Source: Actinomycetota bacterium
GTDB lineage: Bacteria > Actinomycetota > Thermoleophilia > Miltoncostaeales > Miltoncostaeaceae
Direction of reading: 5' to 3'
Assembly: GCA_963169235.1 (NCBI GenBank)
Contig: CAUJCX010000001.1
Location: forward strand, 1-42,299
DNA: 42,299 nt
Shown here: positions 25,932-35,393 of the stretch, in pieces
Numbering within the stretch: position 1 is the first letter of the stretch
Layout: every line of letters begins with the position of its first letter
Made by a program: the position numbers and the translations under genes
The notes under the pieces: model-generated
Seen by the model: the letters and a program-made list of their open reading frames with translations, nothing else
What the model was told of the DNA's origin: nothing
Database searches by the model: none

Positions 25932-27155
25932 CTACGTGCCCAGCGCGCTGATCTCCTCGGCGGCGTTCGCGACCGACTGCGCCATCTGGCGCAGCTCGTC
26001 GGACGATCGCGACACCACGGTGACGCCCTCCACGATCTGGGTGAGCGCGGCGGCGGTCTGACCCACGGCCTCATCGATCAGCTCGAACCGGTCGTTGGCC
26101 TCGCTGGTGCGCTGCGCGGCTTCGCCCGCCTGCGCCGTGCTGGTCGTCACCGACACCTTGACGGCCTCGATGGCCTCCGCGGACGTCTGGTTGAGCGACG
26201 CGATGTCGTTGAGCGACTTGTGCGTGGTGTCGGCGAGCTTGCGCACCTCCTCGGCCACCACCGCGAAGCCACGGCCGTGCTCGCCGGCCCGGGCGGCCTC
26301 GATGGCGGCGTTCAGCGCCAGCAGGTTCGTCTGCGCCGCGATGGCGTTGATGCCCTCGACGATGCGACCGTTCTCGTCCAGCGCGGCGCGTAGCCGGTCG
26401 ACCTCCCCGGCGATCGACTCGACGGTCGACTGCATGCGGTGCGCCGCGTCGCTGGCGTCCGACACGGCCGACCGGCCCTGCCGGGCGCGCTCGAGGCAGT
26501 CGTCGATGGCGGCGCGACCGGCATCGACGTCGGCCGACACGCGCTGCGAGACGTTGTTCATCTCCTCGGCCGACGCCGTGCTCTGCTGCGCCACGGCGGC
26601 CAGCTGCTCGGCACGCGTGGCCATCTGCCGACCGATCTCCTCGACGCGCCGGTCCTGCGAGAGCTCCATCTCCATCACCTTGCGGTCGTGGATGTCGCGC
26701 AGCCCGCCCACGACGCGCAGCGGCACGCCCTTGGCGTCGCGGGTGGTCGAGCCGGAGGCCTGGAACCACCGGTACTCGCCGTTCTTCAGCTGCAGCATGT
26801 ACTCGACGTCGTACGGCGTACGGCCCGAATGGTCGGTGAGGTGCGCGGCGAACGCGTTGATGGTGGGCTCCAGGTGGTCGGGGTGCAGGCGGCTCGACCA
26901 CGAGTCGAGGCGGTTCGGGAAGTCCGACTCGTCGCGGAAGCCCAGCATGTGACGGAACTCCTGCGACCAGATGAACTCGTTGTTGGGGCTCACCGGGTTA
27001 CCGGCGTCCACCGTCATGTCCCACAGCGCCATGTGTGCGGCGCGCAGCACCAGGCCGAGCCGCAGCAGCGCGTCGTCCGCGCGTGCGTCGGCAGTCATCG
27101 GGAGCGGGGCCAAGGGAATCTCCTCAAGCGGGGGGCGGGTGGTGGGCGCCGTCAT
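25932..27155 (-). CDS. Soluble PAS-domain methyl-accepting chemotaxis-type signal transducer
   Basis: A 407-residue cytoplasmic sensor counted from ATG 27155; an in-frame TTG at 27197 would add 14 residues and ATG 27098 would remove 19. The PAS/PAC domain (about 35-165) contains [53 protein letters not shown] and [12 protein letters not shown]. It is followed by a long alpha-helical MCP signalling domain with the hairpin tip [20 protein letters not shown] and [19 protein letters not shown]. There is no membrane helix, and the cytoplasmic domain is short. The PAS fold suggests heme, flavin or small-ligand sensing, undetermined. No che genes are nearby, so it may couple to a distant chemosensory array or to another output. 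Confidence 0.88.
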   Translation of the reverse strand: MTAPTTRPPLEEIPLAPLPMTADARADDALLRLGLVLRAAHMALWDMTVDAGNPVSPNNEFIWSQEFRHMLGFRDESDFPNRLDSWSSRLHPDHLEPTINAFAAHLTDHSGRTPYDVEYMLQLKNGEYRWFQASGSTTRDAKGVPLRVVGGLRDIHDRKVMEMELSQDRRVEEIGRQMATRAEQLAAVAQQSTASAEEMNNVSQRVSADVDAGRAAIDDCLERARQGRSAVSDASDAAHRMQSTVESIAGEVDRLRAALDENGRIVEGINAIAAQTNLLALNAAIEAARAGEHGRGFAVVAEEVRKLADTTHKSLNDIASLNQTSAEAIEAVKVSVTTSTAQAGEAAQRTSEANDRFELIDEAVGQTAAALTQIVEGVTVVSRSSDELRQMAQSVANAAEEISALGT

Positions 27156-27197
27156 GCGCGTTGCCCACAGCACCACCGTCGGCCGCGGCCGTCCCAA

Positions 27198-27369
27198 GGT
27201 GATAGATGTGGACGCAATTTATTGAATGTGTGACGCATGACATGGAGGTAGACGTGATTTCGTCTCGGCCCGCCACGACGCCCGGCGCCGGGGCCACCTC
27301 GTCGCCGTTGCTACGATTCGCCGGTGCAAGGCCGCCCACCCCGGCGCGCTCGTCTACGCGTGAGGCTCC
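27198..27369 (+). promoter_or_regulatory. Divergent promoter region upstream of secA
   Basis: No gene here. TACGAT (27312-27317) is a good -10 candidate. The start would fall near the G at 27324, giving a leader of about 46 bases with GAGG just before the secA ATG. On the minus strand a short AT-rich island (CAATTTATTGAATG, 27215-27228) and TATCAC near 27200 could drive the chemoreceptor gene. Confidence 0.4.
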
Positions 27370-29991
27370 ATGTCGACCGACCTCCTGAACAAGGTCCTTC
27401 GCTTCGGCGAAGGTCGCCAGATGAAACAGATGGTCCAGCGCGCCGCCAAGGTGGGCGAGCTGGAGTCGAAGTTCGAGCCGCTCTCGGACGAGGAACTGCT
27501 GGCGGCCAGCGCGTCGCTGCGTGAGCGCGCCACCGACCCCGACGCGCTCGACGGGCTGATGATCGAGGCGTTCGCGCTCACCCGCGAGGTGGGCAAGCGC
27601 AAGCTGGGGCTGCGGCTCTACGACGTGCAGCTGGTGGGCGCGCAGGTGCTGCACGCCGGCAAGGTCGCCGAGATGAAGACCGGCGAGGGCAAGACGTTCG
27701 CGGGCGTCCCCGCCGTGTTCCTCAACGCCCTGCTGGGGCGCGGCGTGCACGTGGTCACGGTGAACGACTACCTGGCCCGCCGCGACAGCGAGTGGATGCA
27801 GCCGGTGTACGAGGGCCTGGGCCTCACCGTGGGGGTCATCGAGGCCAACATGGACCCCGAGGCCCGGCGCGCCGCGTACGCGTGTGACGTCACGTACGGC
27901 ACCAACAGCGAGTTCGGGTTCGACTACCTGCGCGACAACATGGCGGTGCGGCTCGAGGACTGCGTGCAGCGCGACCACTTCTTCTGCATCGTGGACGAGG
28001 TCGACTCCATCCTCATCGACGAGGCCCGCACGCCCCTCATCATCTCGGGCATCCCCGAGGCCGCGGCCGACACGTACTACCGCTTCGCGCGCATCGTTCC
28101 CACGCTCAAGAAGGGCGCCGACTACGACGTCGACGAGAAGCAGCGGTCGGTGTCGCCCACCGAGTCGGGCGTCGACAAGGTCGAGAAGGCCCTGGGCATC
28201 GACAACCTGTACCTCGACGTCAACGGCGCCCTGGTCAACCACCTCATCCAGGCGCTGCGGGCGCATGCGCTGTACCGGCTCGACAAGGAGTACATCGTCC
28301 GCGACGGCGAGGTGCTGATCGTCGACGAGTTCACCGGCCGCGTGCTGGAGGGGCGCCGCTACTCGGAGGGCCTGCACCAGGCCATCGAGGCCAAGGAGGG
28401 GCAGCAGATCCGCGAGGAGAACCAGACGCTCGCGACCATCACGCTGCAGAACTTCTTCCGCATGTACGAGAAGCTCTCGGGCATGACGGGCACGGCGGCC
28501 ACCGAGGCCAACGAGTTCGCCAAGATCTACAAGGCCGACGTGGTCAGTATCCCGACGCACCGGCCGATCGCCCGCATCGATGAAGACGACTTCATCTTCA
28601 AGACCAAGGACGGCAAGTACAACGCGGCCATCGAGGACATCGCCGATGCCCACGACCGCGGCCAGCCGGTGCTGGTGGGCACCATCTCGGTGGAGATCTC
28701 CGAGATGCTCTCGGGCCTGCTGACGAAACGCGGCATCCCGCACAACGTGCTGAACGCCAAGCAGCACGACCGTGAGGCCGAGATCATCAAGGACGCGGGC
28801 CAGAAGGGCGCCGTCACCATCGCCACCAACATGGCCGGCCGTGGGGTCGACATCAAGCTGGGCGACGGGGTCGGCGACGTGGGCGGCCTGTACGTCATCG
28901 GCACGGAACGCCACGAGAGCCGCCGCATCGACAACCAGCTGCGCGGACGCTCGGGCCGCCAGGGCGACCCCGGTCGCACGCGCTTCTACCTGTCCGCCGA
29001 GGACGACCTCATCCGCATCTTCGCCGGCGACCGCATCTACAAGATCCTCGACCGCCTGGGCGGCGGTGACGACCTGCCGATCGAGTCGAAGATGCTGTCG
29101 CGCACCATCGAGGGCGCGCAGAAGAAGGTCGAGGAGATGAACTTCGGCGTGCGCAAGCGCGTGCTCGACTACGACGACGTGCTCAACAACCAGCGCACCG
29201 TCATCTACCGCGAGCGCCGGGCCGTGCTGAAGGGGCAGGACCTCGACGAACACGTCAAGGACTGGCTCGCCGAGGTGGTGGTGGACGTGGTCGACCAGCA
29301 CGCCGTGCCCGACTCACCGCCCGTCGACTGGGACCTCGACGGCCTGTTCTCGACGCTCGGCACGTACTGGCCGCTGTCGTTCGGCCCTACCGACCTGCCG
29401 CTCACCGACTCGGCGTTCTCGCGCGACGAGCTGCTCGACCGCCTCGAGGACGACGTGATGGACGCGTACGAGCGCCGCGAGGTCGAGATCACGCCCGAGA
29501 TCATGCGCGAGGTCGAGCGCTGGGCCATCCTGCAGCGCGTCGACTCGCACTGGCGCGAGCACCTGTACGCGATGGACTACCTGCGCGAGGGCATCCACCT
29601 GCGCGCGCTGGGTCAGAAGGACCCGCTGTCCGAGTACCGGATGGAGGGCCACACGATGTTCGACGAGACCATGTCGCTCATCAAGCAGGACTTCGTGCGC
29701 ACCATGTTCCAGGTGCAGGTGCAGGCCCCGCCGCCCCCGATGGAGGCGCCCGACACCGAGAACCTCGACTACAGCTTCCAGGACGAGCCCATCCAGAGCG
29801 TGGCCGCCGCCGCGGCCGAGGCCGCCGAGGAGGGCTTCATCCCGGGTGACGACGGTGAGATGGAGGAGCCGGCGCCGGTCGTGCAGCAGCGCACGGTGGC
29901 CGAGCACGAGCGCATCGGCCGCAACGATCCCTGCTGGTGCGGCTCGGGCAAGAAGTTCAAGAAGTGCCACGGGGCTGAACAGGCCGAGTGA
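27370..29991 (+). CDS. secA: Preprotein translocase ATPase SecA
   Basis: An 873-residue motor of the Sec export pathway. Walker A is MKTGEGKT (102-109), and the DEAD-like box lies in [19 protein letters not shown]. Other helicase motifs are [16 protein letters not shown] and [11 protein letters not shown]. The two-helix finger/scaffold region follows. The C-terminus ends in a zinc-binding SecB/phospholipid-interacting motif, [17 protein letters not shown], after a flexible acidic linker. The zinc tail marks this as the housekeeping SecA1 type. ATG 27370 is preceded by GAGG. The stop overlaps prfB (GTGA), a conserved secA-prfB pairing in many bacteria. Confidence 0.98.
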   Translation: MSTDLLNKVLRFGEGRQMKQMVQRAAKVGELESKFEPLSDEELLAASASLRERATDPDALDGLMIEAFALTREVGKRKLGLRLYDVQLVGAQVLHAGKVAEMKTGEGKTFAGVPAVFLNALLGRGVHVVTVNDYLARRDSEWMQPVYEGLGLTVGVIEANMDPEARRAAYACDVTYGTNSEFGFDYLRDNMAVRLEDCVQRDHFFCIVDEVDSILIDEARTPLIISGIPEAAADTYYRFARIVPTLKKGADYDVDEKQRSVSPTESGVDKVEKALGIDNLYLDVNGALVNHLIQALRAHALYRLDKEYIVRDGEVLIVDEFTGRVLEGRRYSEGLHQAIEAKEGQQIREENQTLATITLQNFFRMYEKLSGMTGTAATEANEFAKIYKADVVSIPTHRPIARIDEDDFIFKTKDGKYNAAIEDIADAHDRGQPVLVGTISVEISEMLSGLLTKRGIPHNVLNAKQHDREAEIIKDAGQKGAVTIATNMAGRGVDIKLGDGVGDVGGLYVIGTERHESRRIDNQLRGRSGRQGDPGRTRFYLSAEDDLIRIFAGDRIYKILDRLGGGDDLPIESKMLSRTIEGAQKKVEEMNFGVRKRVLDYDDVLNNQRTVIYRERRAVLKGQDLDEHVKDWLAEVVVDVVDQHAVPDSPPVDWDLDGLFSTLGTYWPLSFGPTDLPLTDSAFSRDELLDRLEDDVMDAYERREVEITPEIMREVERWAILQRVDSHWREHLYAMDYLREGIHLRALGQKDPLSEYRMEGHTMFDETMSLIKQDFVRTMFQVQVQAPPPPMEAPDTENLDYSFQDEPIQSVAAAAAEAAEEGFIPGDDGEMEEPAPVVQQRTVAEHERIGRNDPCWCGSGKKFKKCHGAEQAE

Positions 29992-31121
29992 GCGTCGCCG
30001 ACCTCGATGCGCTCGCGCAGGCCGTCTCGCGGCTGCGTGAGCGCACCAAGAACCTGTCGGCGTTCGTCGACACCCAGGCGCTCGAGACCCGGCAGGCGGA
30101 GCTCGAGGACCAGATGCAGGCCCCGGGCTTCTGGGACGACCCCGCGGCCGCGTCCAAGGTGGGCGCCGAGCACGCCGCGGTGCGCGACCGGCTGGCGGGG
30201 TTCCTGGCCCTCGACGGCGACCTGTCGGACCTGTCCGAGCTGATCGCGGTGGCCCGTGAGGGCGACGAGGCCGACGACCCCGAGTTCATCGCCGAGCTGG
30301 GCGACGGCGTCGCCCGGGTGGACGACCAGCTGGGGCGCCTGGAGGAGGCGCGCCTGTTCTCGGGCGAGCACGACGGCGGCGCCGCGATCGTCTCGATCAA
30401 CGCGGGGGAGGGTGGCACCGACGCCCAGGACTGGGCCGAGATGCTGCTGCGCATGTACCTGCGCTGGGCCGAGGCGCGCGGGTTCGGGGCCGACGTGAAG
30501 GAGTCTCAGGAGGGTACGGAGGCGGGCCTCAAGAGCGTCACGTTCACGGTGGACGGCCAGAACGCGTACGGGCTGCTGTCGGCCGAGCGGGGCGTCCACC
30601 GCCTGGTGCGGCTGTCGCCGTTCGACTCGGCGCACCGTCGCCAGACGTCGTTCGCCGCGGTCGACGTGGCGCCCATGGTCAGCGACGACGTCCAGGTCGA
30701 CATCGACGACAAGGACCTGCGCGTCGACACGTTCCGCGCGTCCGGCGCGGGCGGCCAGCACGTCAACAAGACCGACTCGGCCATCCGCATCACGCACCTG
30801 CCCACGGGCATCGTGGTGCAGTGCCAGAACGAGCGCTCGCAGATGCAGAACCGCGCCACCGCCATGTCGATGCTGCGCTCGCGGCTGGTGCAGGCCGAGC
30901 TGCAGCGGCGCGAGGAGGAGGCCGCCAAGGCGCGTGGCGAGTCGATGACCATCGGTTTCGGCAGCCAGATCCGCAGCTACGTGGTGCACCCGTACACGAT
31001 GGTGAAGGACCTGCGCACCAACCACGAGGTGGGCAACGCACAAGGCGTGCTCGACGGCGATCTCGACGGCTTCATCCGGGCCGAGCTGGAGCGCCGCGCC
31101 GCGCCTGCGCCGCGCGATTAG
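29988..31121 (+). CDS. prfB: Peptide chain release factor 2
   Basis: A 377-residue class I release factor for UGA and UAA. The stop-codon recognition tripeptide SPF is in [15 protein letters not shown]. The catalytic GGQ is in [17 protein letters not shown] (255-257), which triggers peptidyl-tRNA hydrolysis and is normally methylated at the Gln. The N-terminal helical domain 1 (about 1-110) is intact. The gene is a single uninterrupted frame: there is no internal CTTTGA-type programmed frameshift like that used for RF2 autoregulation in E. coli. GTG 29988 overlaps the secA stop. Confidence 0.97.
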   Translation: MSVADLDALAQAVSRLRERTKNLSAFVDTQALETRQAELEDQMQAPGFWDDPAAASKVGAEHAAVRDRLAGFLALDGDLSDLSELIAVAREGDEADDPEFIAELGDGVARVDDQLGRLEEARLFSGEHDGGAAIVSINAGEGGTDAQDWAEMLLRMYLRWAEARGFGADVKESQEGTEAGLKSVTFTVDGQNAYGLLSAERGVHRLVRLSPFDSAHRRQTSFAAVDVAPMVSDDVQVDIDDKDLRVDTFRASGAGGQHVNKTDSAIRITHLPTGIVVQCQNERSQMQNRATAMSMLRSRLVQAELQRREEEAAKARGESMTIGFGSQIRSYVVHPYTMVKDLRTNHEVGNAQGVLDGDLDGFIRAELERRAAPAPRD

Positions 31122-31133
31122 TGCCGTCCGGTT

Positions 31134-31156
31134 CCGCGGGTGGGAAGGACCCGCGG
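31134..31156 (+). terminator. Hairpin after prfB
   Basis: CCGCGGGT (31134-31141) pairs with ACCCGCGG (31149-31156), an 8-bp stem with a 7-base purine loop, 12 bases after the prfB stop. It has no T-run. Likely ends or attenuates the secA-prfB transcript before ftsE. Confidence 0.5.
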
Positions 31157-31347
31157 CCCGGGCGGCGAACCCGTAGCGGTGCCAGCACGACTGCACCAGA
31201 CGCACGGGTGGACACACCCATGAGAGCCTTCGGGAACATGCAAGCAGGCGGAGACCTTCGTCCTTTGCCACCATGCCCCCACGGCTCCCCGCGACGGTGC
31301 GGCGACGAGCCGGCGCGCGAACGGCGTATCCGCGGGAGACACACCGC
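31157..31347 (+). other. Non-coding leader region upstream of ftsE
   Basis: About 190 bases without a convincing gene. A small GGGTG-GACA-CACCC hairpin (31206-31219) and a purine-rich GGGAGA (31334-31339) ribosome site before ATG 31348 are present. I could match it to no known riboswitch class. TATCCG (31327-31332) is a poor -10 candidate. Confidence 0.3.
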
Positions 31348-32202
31348 ATGAGCACAGGCGCAGAGCCGGACCAGGCACAGGTGCCTACCACCGAGCCCGA
31401 GATGATCACCCAGGAGGAACGGCGCCAGCGGCGCCGCGACGGCGAGCGCCGCATCGACCGGCGCAGCCTGTTGCGTCCCGGCGACGGGCCCATGGTGATC
31501 CTCGACAAGGTGACCAAGCGCTACAACGAGAGCTCCGTGGCGTTGCGCGACGTGTCGGCGTCCATCGAGGCCGGCGAGTTCGTGTTCCTGGTGGGGCCGT
31601 CCGGTTCGGGCAAGTCGACGTTCATCCGCCTGCTGACCCGCGAGGTGGTGGCCACCTCCGGCAGCGTCATCGTGGGCGGGCGCGACCTGCGCAAGCTGCG
31701 GCGCTCGAAGGTGCCCATGCTGCGGCGCGGCATCGGCTGCGTGTTCCAGGACTACAAGCTGCTGCCCGGGCGCACGGTGTACGAGAACGTGGCGTACGCG
31801 CTGCAGGTGACCGGCGACGACCAGCGCTCGATCCGCCGCAAGGTGCCCGAGATCCTCAGCCTGGTGGGCCTGGCCGACAAGGGCGAGCGCCACCCCAACG
31901 AGCTGTCGGGCGGCGAGCAGCAGCGGGTGTCGATCGCGCGCGCGTTCGTCAACCACCCGCGCCTTCTGATCGCCGACGAGCCCACGGGCAACCTGGACCC
32001 CGAGACGTCCATCGACATCATGCAGCTGCTTTACCGCATCAACCGCACGGGCACGACCGTGGTGATGGCCACCCACGACCGCGAGCTGGTGGACAAGATG
32101 CAGATGCGCGTGATCGCCCTGGAGGACGGCCGCATCGTGCGCGACCAGCGCCGTTCGCGCTACGCCCGGGCCGAGACGCCGGCCGGCGGGGGTGACGAAT
32201 GA
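31348..32202 (+). CDS. ftsE: Cell-division ABC ATPase FtsE, with N-terminal extension
   Basis: ATPase of the FtsEX complex, which transmits division signals to peptidoglycan hydrolases. It has Walker [10 protein letters not shown], the Q-loop in [12 protein letters not shown], signature [15 protein letters not shown], Walker [13 protein letters not shown] and the H-loop in MATHDREL. Counted from ATG 31348 it has 284 residues. The usual FtsE begins at [11 protein letters not shown] (ATG 31492), so about 48 extra residues precede it, including a basic Gln/Arg-rich stretch ([18 protein letters not shown]). ATG 31348 is favoured by GGGAGA eight bases upstream; no ribosome site precedes 31492. The stop overlaps ftsX as ATGA. 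Confidence 0.94.
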   Translation: MSTGAEPDQAQVPTTEPEMITQEERRQRRRDGERRIDRRSLLRPGDGPMVILDKVTKRYNESSVALRDVSASIEAGEFVFLVGPSGSGKSTFIRLLTREVVATSGSVIVGGRDLRKLRRSKVPMLRRGIGCVFQDYKLLPGRTVYENVAYALQVTGDDQRSIRRKVPEILSLVGLADKGERHPNELSGGEQQRVSIARAFVNHPRLLIADEPTGNLDPETSIDIMQLLYRINRTGTTVVMATHDRELVDKMQMRVIALEDGRIVRDQRRSRYARAETPAGGGDE

Positions 32203-33110
32203 GGCCCGGTTTCTTCGTGATGGAGGCTTTGCGCTCCATCCGCAACAACGTCGCCATCGCGGTGGCGGCCATCGTCACGGTGATGATCGCCGTGTTCATC
32301 CTGGGCACGTTCATCCCGTCGTTCCTGTACGTGCAGTCCACCGTCGACCGGCAGAAGCAGCGCCTCGACGTGAACGTGTACATCTCGGACGGCGCCACCG
32401 ACCAGCAGGTCGCGGGCCTCCAGTCGGGCATCAAGCAGCTCCAGACCGAGGGGCTGGTGAAGTCGTTCACGTACATCTCGAAGAACGAGGCGCTGGCCAT
32501 CCTGCGAAAGCGCATGAAGGACCCGACGGTGCTGGACCTGCTGCCGAAGAACCCGCTGCCCGCGTCGTTCAAGCTCACGTCCACCGATCCCAAGCGCAAC
32601 GCCGAGATCCGCGAGCGGCTGATCGACAACCCGGCCATCGACAAGACCATGGGCGAGCCGGGTGAGCAGGGCATCAGCTGGGCCAAGGAGACCACCGACC
32701 GCCTGCTGACGATCGCGAAGTTCATCCAGTACGCGGGCATCGCGCTGATCGGCGTGCTGATGGTGGCGTCGGTGCTGCTCATCGGCAACACCATCCGCCT
32801 GTCCATCTTCGCCCGCCGGCGCGAGGTGGAGGTGATGCGCCTGGTGGGGGCGACCAACTGGTTCATCCGCTGGCCGTTCGTGATCGAGGGCGTCATCTGC
32901 GGCGTCATCGGCGCCGCCATCGCCATCGCCCTTCTGTGGGGCGCCAAGGTGGGCGTGGTCGACCAGTTCGTGCAGGACAACGGCGGCCTCACCAAGGGCG
33001 AGGCCGGGCCCATCGGGTTCGTCACCCTGGCCGCGCTGCTCATCGTGTCGGGCGGCGTCGTGGGTGCGGTCGGTAGCGGCGTCACGCTGCGGCGGTTCCT
33101 GAAGATCTAG
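32199..33110 (+). CDS. ftsX: Cell-division ABC permease FtsX
   Basis: A 303-residue integral membrane partner of FtsE. A cytoplasmic N-terminus with [20 protein letters not shown] leads into the first membrane helix. A large extracellular domain (about 50-170: [48 protein letters not shown]) recruits a hydrolase in known systems. Three more helices follow (about 180-205, 228-250, 270-293), with the family motif [20 protein letters not shown] between helices two and three. No peptidoglycan hydrolase gene adjoins directly; a decayed gene region and an S41 protease follow. Confidence 0.96.
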   Translation: MRPGFFVMEALRSIRNNVAIAVAAIVTVMIAVFILGTFIPSFLYVQSTVDRQKQRLDVNVYISDGATDQQVAGLQSGIKQLQTEGLVKSFTYISKNEALAILRKRMKDPTVLDLLPKNPLPASFKLTSTDPKRNAEIRERLIDNPAIDKTMGEPGEQGISWAKETTDRLLTIAKFIQYAGIALIGVLMVASVLLIGNTIRLSIFARRREVEVMRLVGATNWFIRWPFVIEGVICGVIGAAIAIALLWGAKVGVVDQFVQDNGGLTKGEAGPIGFVTLAALLIVSGGVVGAVGSGVTLRRFLKI

Positions 33111-33175
33111 CCGCCTTCGTGCGTGGCCGCCTCCGCTATCGGGGGTGGCCCCGCGATCTCCGCCAAGCACATGGG

Positions 33176-33388
33176 CTACGGGGGGTTTGCCCCGGCAACG
33201 GCGGCCACGATGCCGATGTCGGTGGTGGCACGCGAGGAAGGGCGCCCGGCCAGTAGCTCATGGACGACGACCGTCTGCGCGCCGACGACGCACCAGTCCT
33301 CCGGTACCGCACGCGCGAGCCCGATCACCTGACTCCACGCGCGGTCGAGAGGCGGGCTGATACCCGGTGCAATCTGGCCGCGCGTCGT
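33176..33388 (-). pseudogene. N-terminal stub of a nucleotidyltransferase (AbiEii-like toxin type)
   Basis: On the minus strand the frame reads PPLDRAWSQVIGLARAVPED, then WCVVGAQTVVVHELLAGRP, then SSRATTDIGIV, and stops at 33176 after a few unrelated residues. This resembles the start of minimal nucleotidyltransferases (GWxLVGGQMVALH...RxTxDxD) paired with HTH antitoxin genes in actinobacteria. Only about 70 residues remain of a domain usually more than 200 long. The catalytic DxD has become D-I-G, and no plausible start codon sits just before the conserved part. It lies directly downstream of the HTH remnant, the normal antitoxin-toxin order. Non-functional. The family call rests on motif recognition only. 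Confidence 0.6.
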
Positions 33389-33401
33389 CCCCCGCCTTCC
33401 C

Positions 33402-34125
33402 TCGTGTCGGGGTGCCTGCCAGAAGTGCGAGCGCCAGCTGACGGGCTGCGGTGTCGGCGCGTGGCTCACACGAGTCGATCATGTCGGCGATCGCCACCGC
33501 CGCGGGGACCGCGCAGCCTCGTTCGAGGCCGTGGGGCCACGGGTTGGGAACGTGGACCGTGAGATTGGATTCGCGCGGCGTGATGTCCATGTGGATCCCG
33601 TAACGGGCGATCACCGCGTCGAGGTCCCCGGCGGCCGACGTACACCTCGAGCGGGTCGCGGTCGTGGTGGGCGAGGTCGGCGCCGTGGAGAACGCCTGCT
33701 CGTACGCCGCCGAGGCTGACCTGGGGATCGGTCGAGAGGGCCTGCCACAGGCCGGGATGGCAGTGGCCGCGCAGTGCCCTCGCGCGGCGCGACACGACAC
33801 CAGGCGCCATGAACGCAAGGCACTCCCGGCGTGCTCGCGCCCTTGCTTTTTCCGACCGGGAAGGGTCCCGCCCACCGAAGCCGAGGATCGCCCACGCCGA
33901 CCGGGCCGACAGCGGTCGGCCTGCTGTGCCGAAACCGCGGCGCAGCATTGCGGTGGGAGGGACGGTCTCGGGGGACGCATCCTGGTGTGATGCCGCCGTC
34001 GAATGGGCCGAGGCTGCGGTGGTGCGCGCACCTGTCCGCTTGGTGAGCCACAGGTCGAGGTCCGCGTCGTCGACGACCCAGTGACCCTCGATCTGGCGGG
34101 CGTGGACGACGCCTCGATCTCCCAC
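33402..34125 (-). pseudogene. Frameshifted HTH antitoxin-like gene (AbiEi-like/DNA-binding)
   Basis: Two minus-strand frames join into one plausible protein. From 34125 the first frame reads DRGVVHARQIEGHWVVDDAD-LDLWLTKR (second half of an excisionase-like HTH plus wing), then RPLSARSAWAILGFGG, and ends near DRDPLEVYV. The next frame continues AAGDLDAVIARYGIHMDI, LTVHVPNPWPHG, CAVPAAVAIADMIDS and RQLALALLAGTPTR. One extra base near 33635-33638 (minus-strand GTCGGCCGCC where GTC GCC GCC is expected) explains the shift. The first helix of the HTH is missing because a TGA lies immediately upstream. The pattern matches actinobacterial antitoxin-like HTH proteins found beside nucleotidyltransferases. 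Codon use is less GC-biased than in flanking genes. Confidence 0.6.
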
Positions 34126-34161
34126 TCACCGGGGGATCCAGGGTCCGGGCTGCGCGCTGGC

Positions 34162-34167
34162 TACAAT
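34162..34167 (+). promoter_or_regulatory. -10 box TACAAT for the S41 protease gene
   Basis: TACAAT (34162-34167) is the best -10 hexamer in the window, eight bases before GTG 34176. No ribosome site lies between, so the mRNA is leaderless or nearly so. It gives ctpA-rnr a promoter separate from ftsEX, consistent with the inserted decayed module between them. Confidence 0.6.
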
Positions 34168-34175
34168 CGGCGGCC

Positions 34176-35393
34176 GTGACCACGAAGCCCCAGGGATCCC
34201 GGCGCGGAGCCCGCCGCGTGCTCCTCGCCCTCGCCGGCCTGGTGCTGATGATGATGGTGTTCGTCGCGGGCATCGTCGTGGGGGGACACCCGCGCGCGAC
34301 GGGGCTCACCGACCTGCCGCCGGTGCTGCGCGACACCGTGCTGGGGGCCAATGCCGACCCCACCGCGTCGGAGGTGCTGACGCTGCTGGAGGACGGCTAC
34401 TACCGCGATGTCGACGGCACCACGCTGGCACGCGCGTCGGTGGACGGCATGCTGAAGTCGCTGGACGATCCGTACACGTACTACATGGACGCGTCCGAGT
34501 ACGCGCTGATGCAGAAGCACCTCGACTCGACGCTCACCGGTATCGGCATCTCGGTGGGCCAGCGGCCCCGTGGCGTGACCATCTTGGAGGTGTACGCGGG
34601 CGGGCCCGCCCAGAAGGGCGGCATCCGGCGCGGCGACGTCATCACCACCGTCGACGGCAAGGCGGTGACGAAGCTCGACAAGGTGGTCGAGGGCATCCGC
34701 GGCCAGGAGGGCACCCAGGTGCGCGTCGGCATCCGCCGCAAGGGTGAACCCGACAAGGTGTACACGTTCACCCGCGCCCAGGTGCGCATCCCGCTGGTGC
34801 GCTCGCGCGTGATCCAAAGCGGCGGCACCAAGATCGGTTACCTGCGGCTGTCGGAGTTCGACCGCCGCGCCGGGGCGGAGGTGCGCGACGCGGTCGGCAA
34901 CCTCGATGGCAAGGGCGTGAAGGCCATCGTGTTCGACCTGCGCGGCGACCCCGGCGGCCTGGTGGACGAGGCCGTCGGCGTGGTCAGCGCCTTCGTGCCC
35001 AAGGGCAGCCCGGTGGTCACCACGCAGGGGCGTGAGCGCGGCAAGGTGACCCTGCGCACCGACGACGCCCCGCGCACGTCCCGCCCGGTGGTGGTGCTGG
35101 TCGACCGCAACAGCGCCAGCGCCAGCGAGATCGTGGCGGGCGCGCTGCGCGACGACGACAAGGCCACGCTGGTGGGCACCCGCACGTTCGGCAAGGCGCT
35201 GGTGCAGACCACCCGTCCGTTGCGCAACGGCGGGGCGCTGCGGTTCACCACGGCGCGCTACCTCACCCCGTCGGGCTTCGACCTGGCCACGCGCGGCCTG
35301 CCGCCCGACGTGGCGGCCGTCGACAACGCCAAGACCCCCGCCGACGAGGCCCTCGACAAGGCCGTCGCGGTCGCCGTGAGCAAGTCCCGGTGA
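34176..35393 (+). CDS. ctpA: S41-family C-terminal processing protease (CtpA/Prc type)
   Basis: A 405-residue exported, membrane-anchored serine protease. It has one N-terminal helix (about 14-36), a helical cap segment (LTLLEDGYYRDVDGTTLARA, LDDPYTYYMDASEY), a PDZ domain (about 115-200: GIGISV, AGGPAQKGGIRRGDVI) and the S41 catalytic domain. The latter contains IGYLRLSEFD, DLRGDPGGLVDEAV, the nucleophile region NSASASEIVAGAL (serines 313, 315 and 317) and the general-base lysine in GTRTFGKALVQT (Lys340). Such proteases trim envelope proteins or peptidoglycan hydrolases, often tied to division, in keeping with ftsEX nearby. The stop overlaps the RNase gene as GTGA. Confidence 0.95.
   Translation: MTTKPQGSRRGARRVLLALAGLVLMMMVFVAGIVVGGHPRATGLTDLPPVLRDTVLGANADPTASEVLTLLEDGYYRDVDGTTLARASVDGMLKSLDDPYTYYMDASEYALMQKHLDSTLTGIGISVGQRPRGVTILEVYAGGPAQKGGIRRGDVITTVDGKAVTKLDKVVEGIRGQEGTQVRVGIRRKGEPDKVYTFTRAQVRIPLVRSRVIQSGGTKIGYLRLSEFDRRAGAEVRDAVGNLDGKGVKAIVFDLRGDPGGLVDEAVGVVSAFVPKGSPVVTTQGRERGKVTLRTDDAPRTSRPVVVLVDRNSASASEIVAGALRDDDKATLVGTRTFGKALVQTTRPLRNGGALRFTTARYLTPSGFDLATRGLPPDVAAVDNAKTPADEALDKAVAVAVSKSR

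Noticed and set aside
27312-27326. TACGAT-N6-GTG as a leaderless start for secA
   Set aside because: GTG 27324 is not in frame with SecA (46 bases before ATG 27370). The box is kept as a promoter candidate only.
29988-30150. Programmed frameshift in prfB
   Set aside because: The frame is continuous from the GTG that overlaps the secA stop. No in-frame TGA with a slippery CTT precedes the conserved domain.
31157-31347. Riboswitch-like leader before ftsE
   Set aside because: Only one small hairpin and no recognised conserved aptamer core could be seen, so it is listed merely as a leader region.
33123-33208. Inverted repeat GTGGCCGCC...GGCGGCCAC flanking part of the ftsX downstream region
   Set aside because: It is nine bases, fully GC-rich and separated by about 70 bases, so chance pairing is likely. 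No target-site duplication or transposase supports a mobile element.
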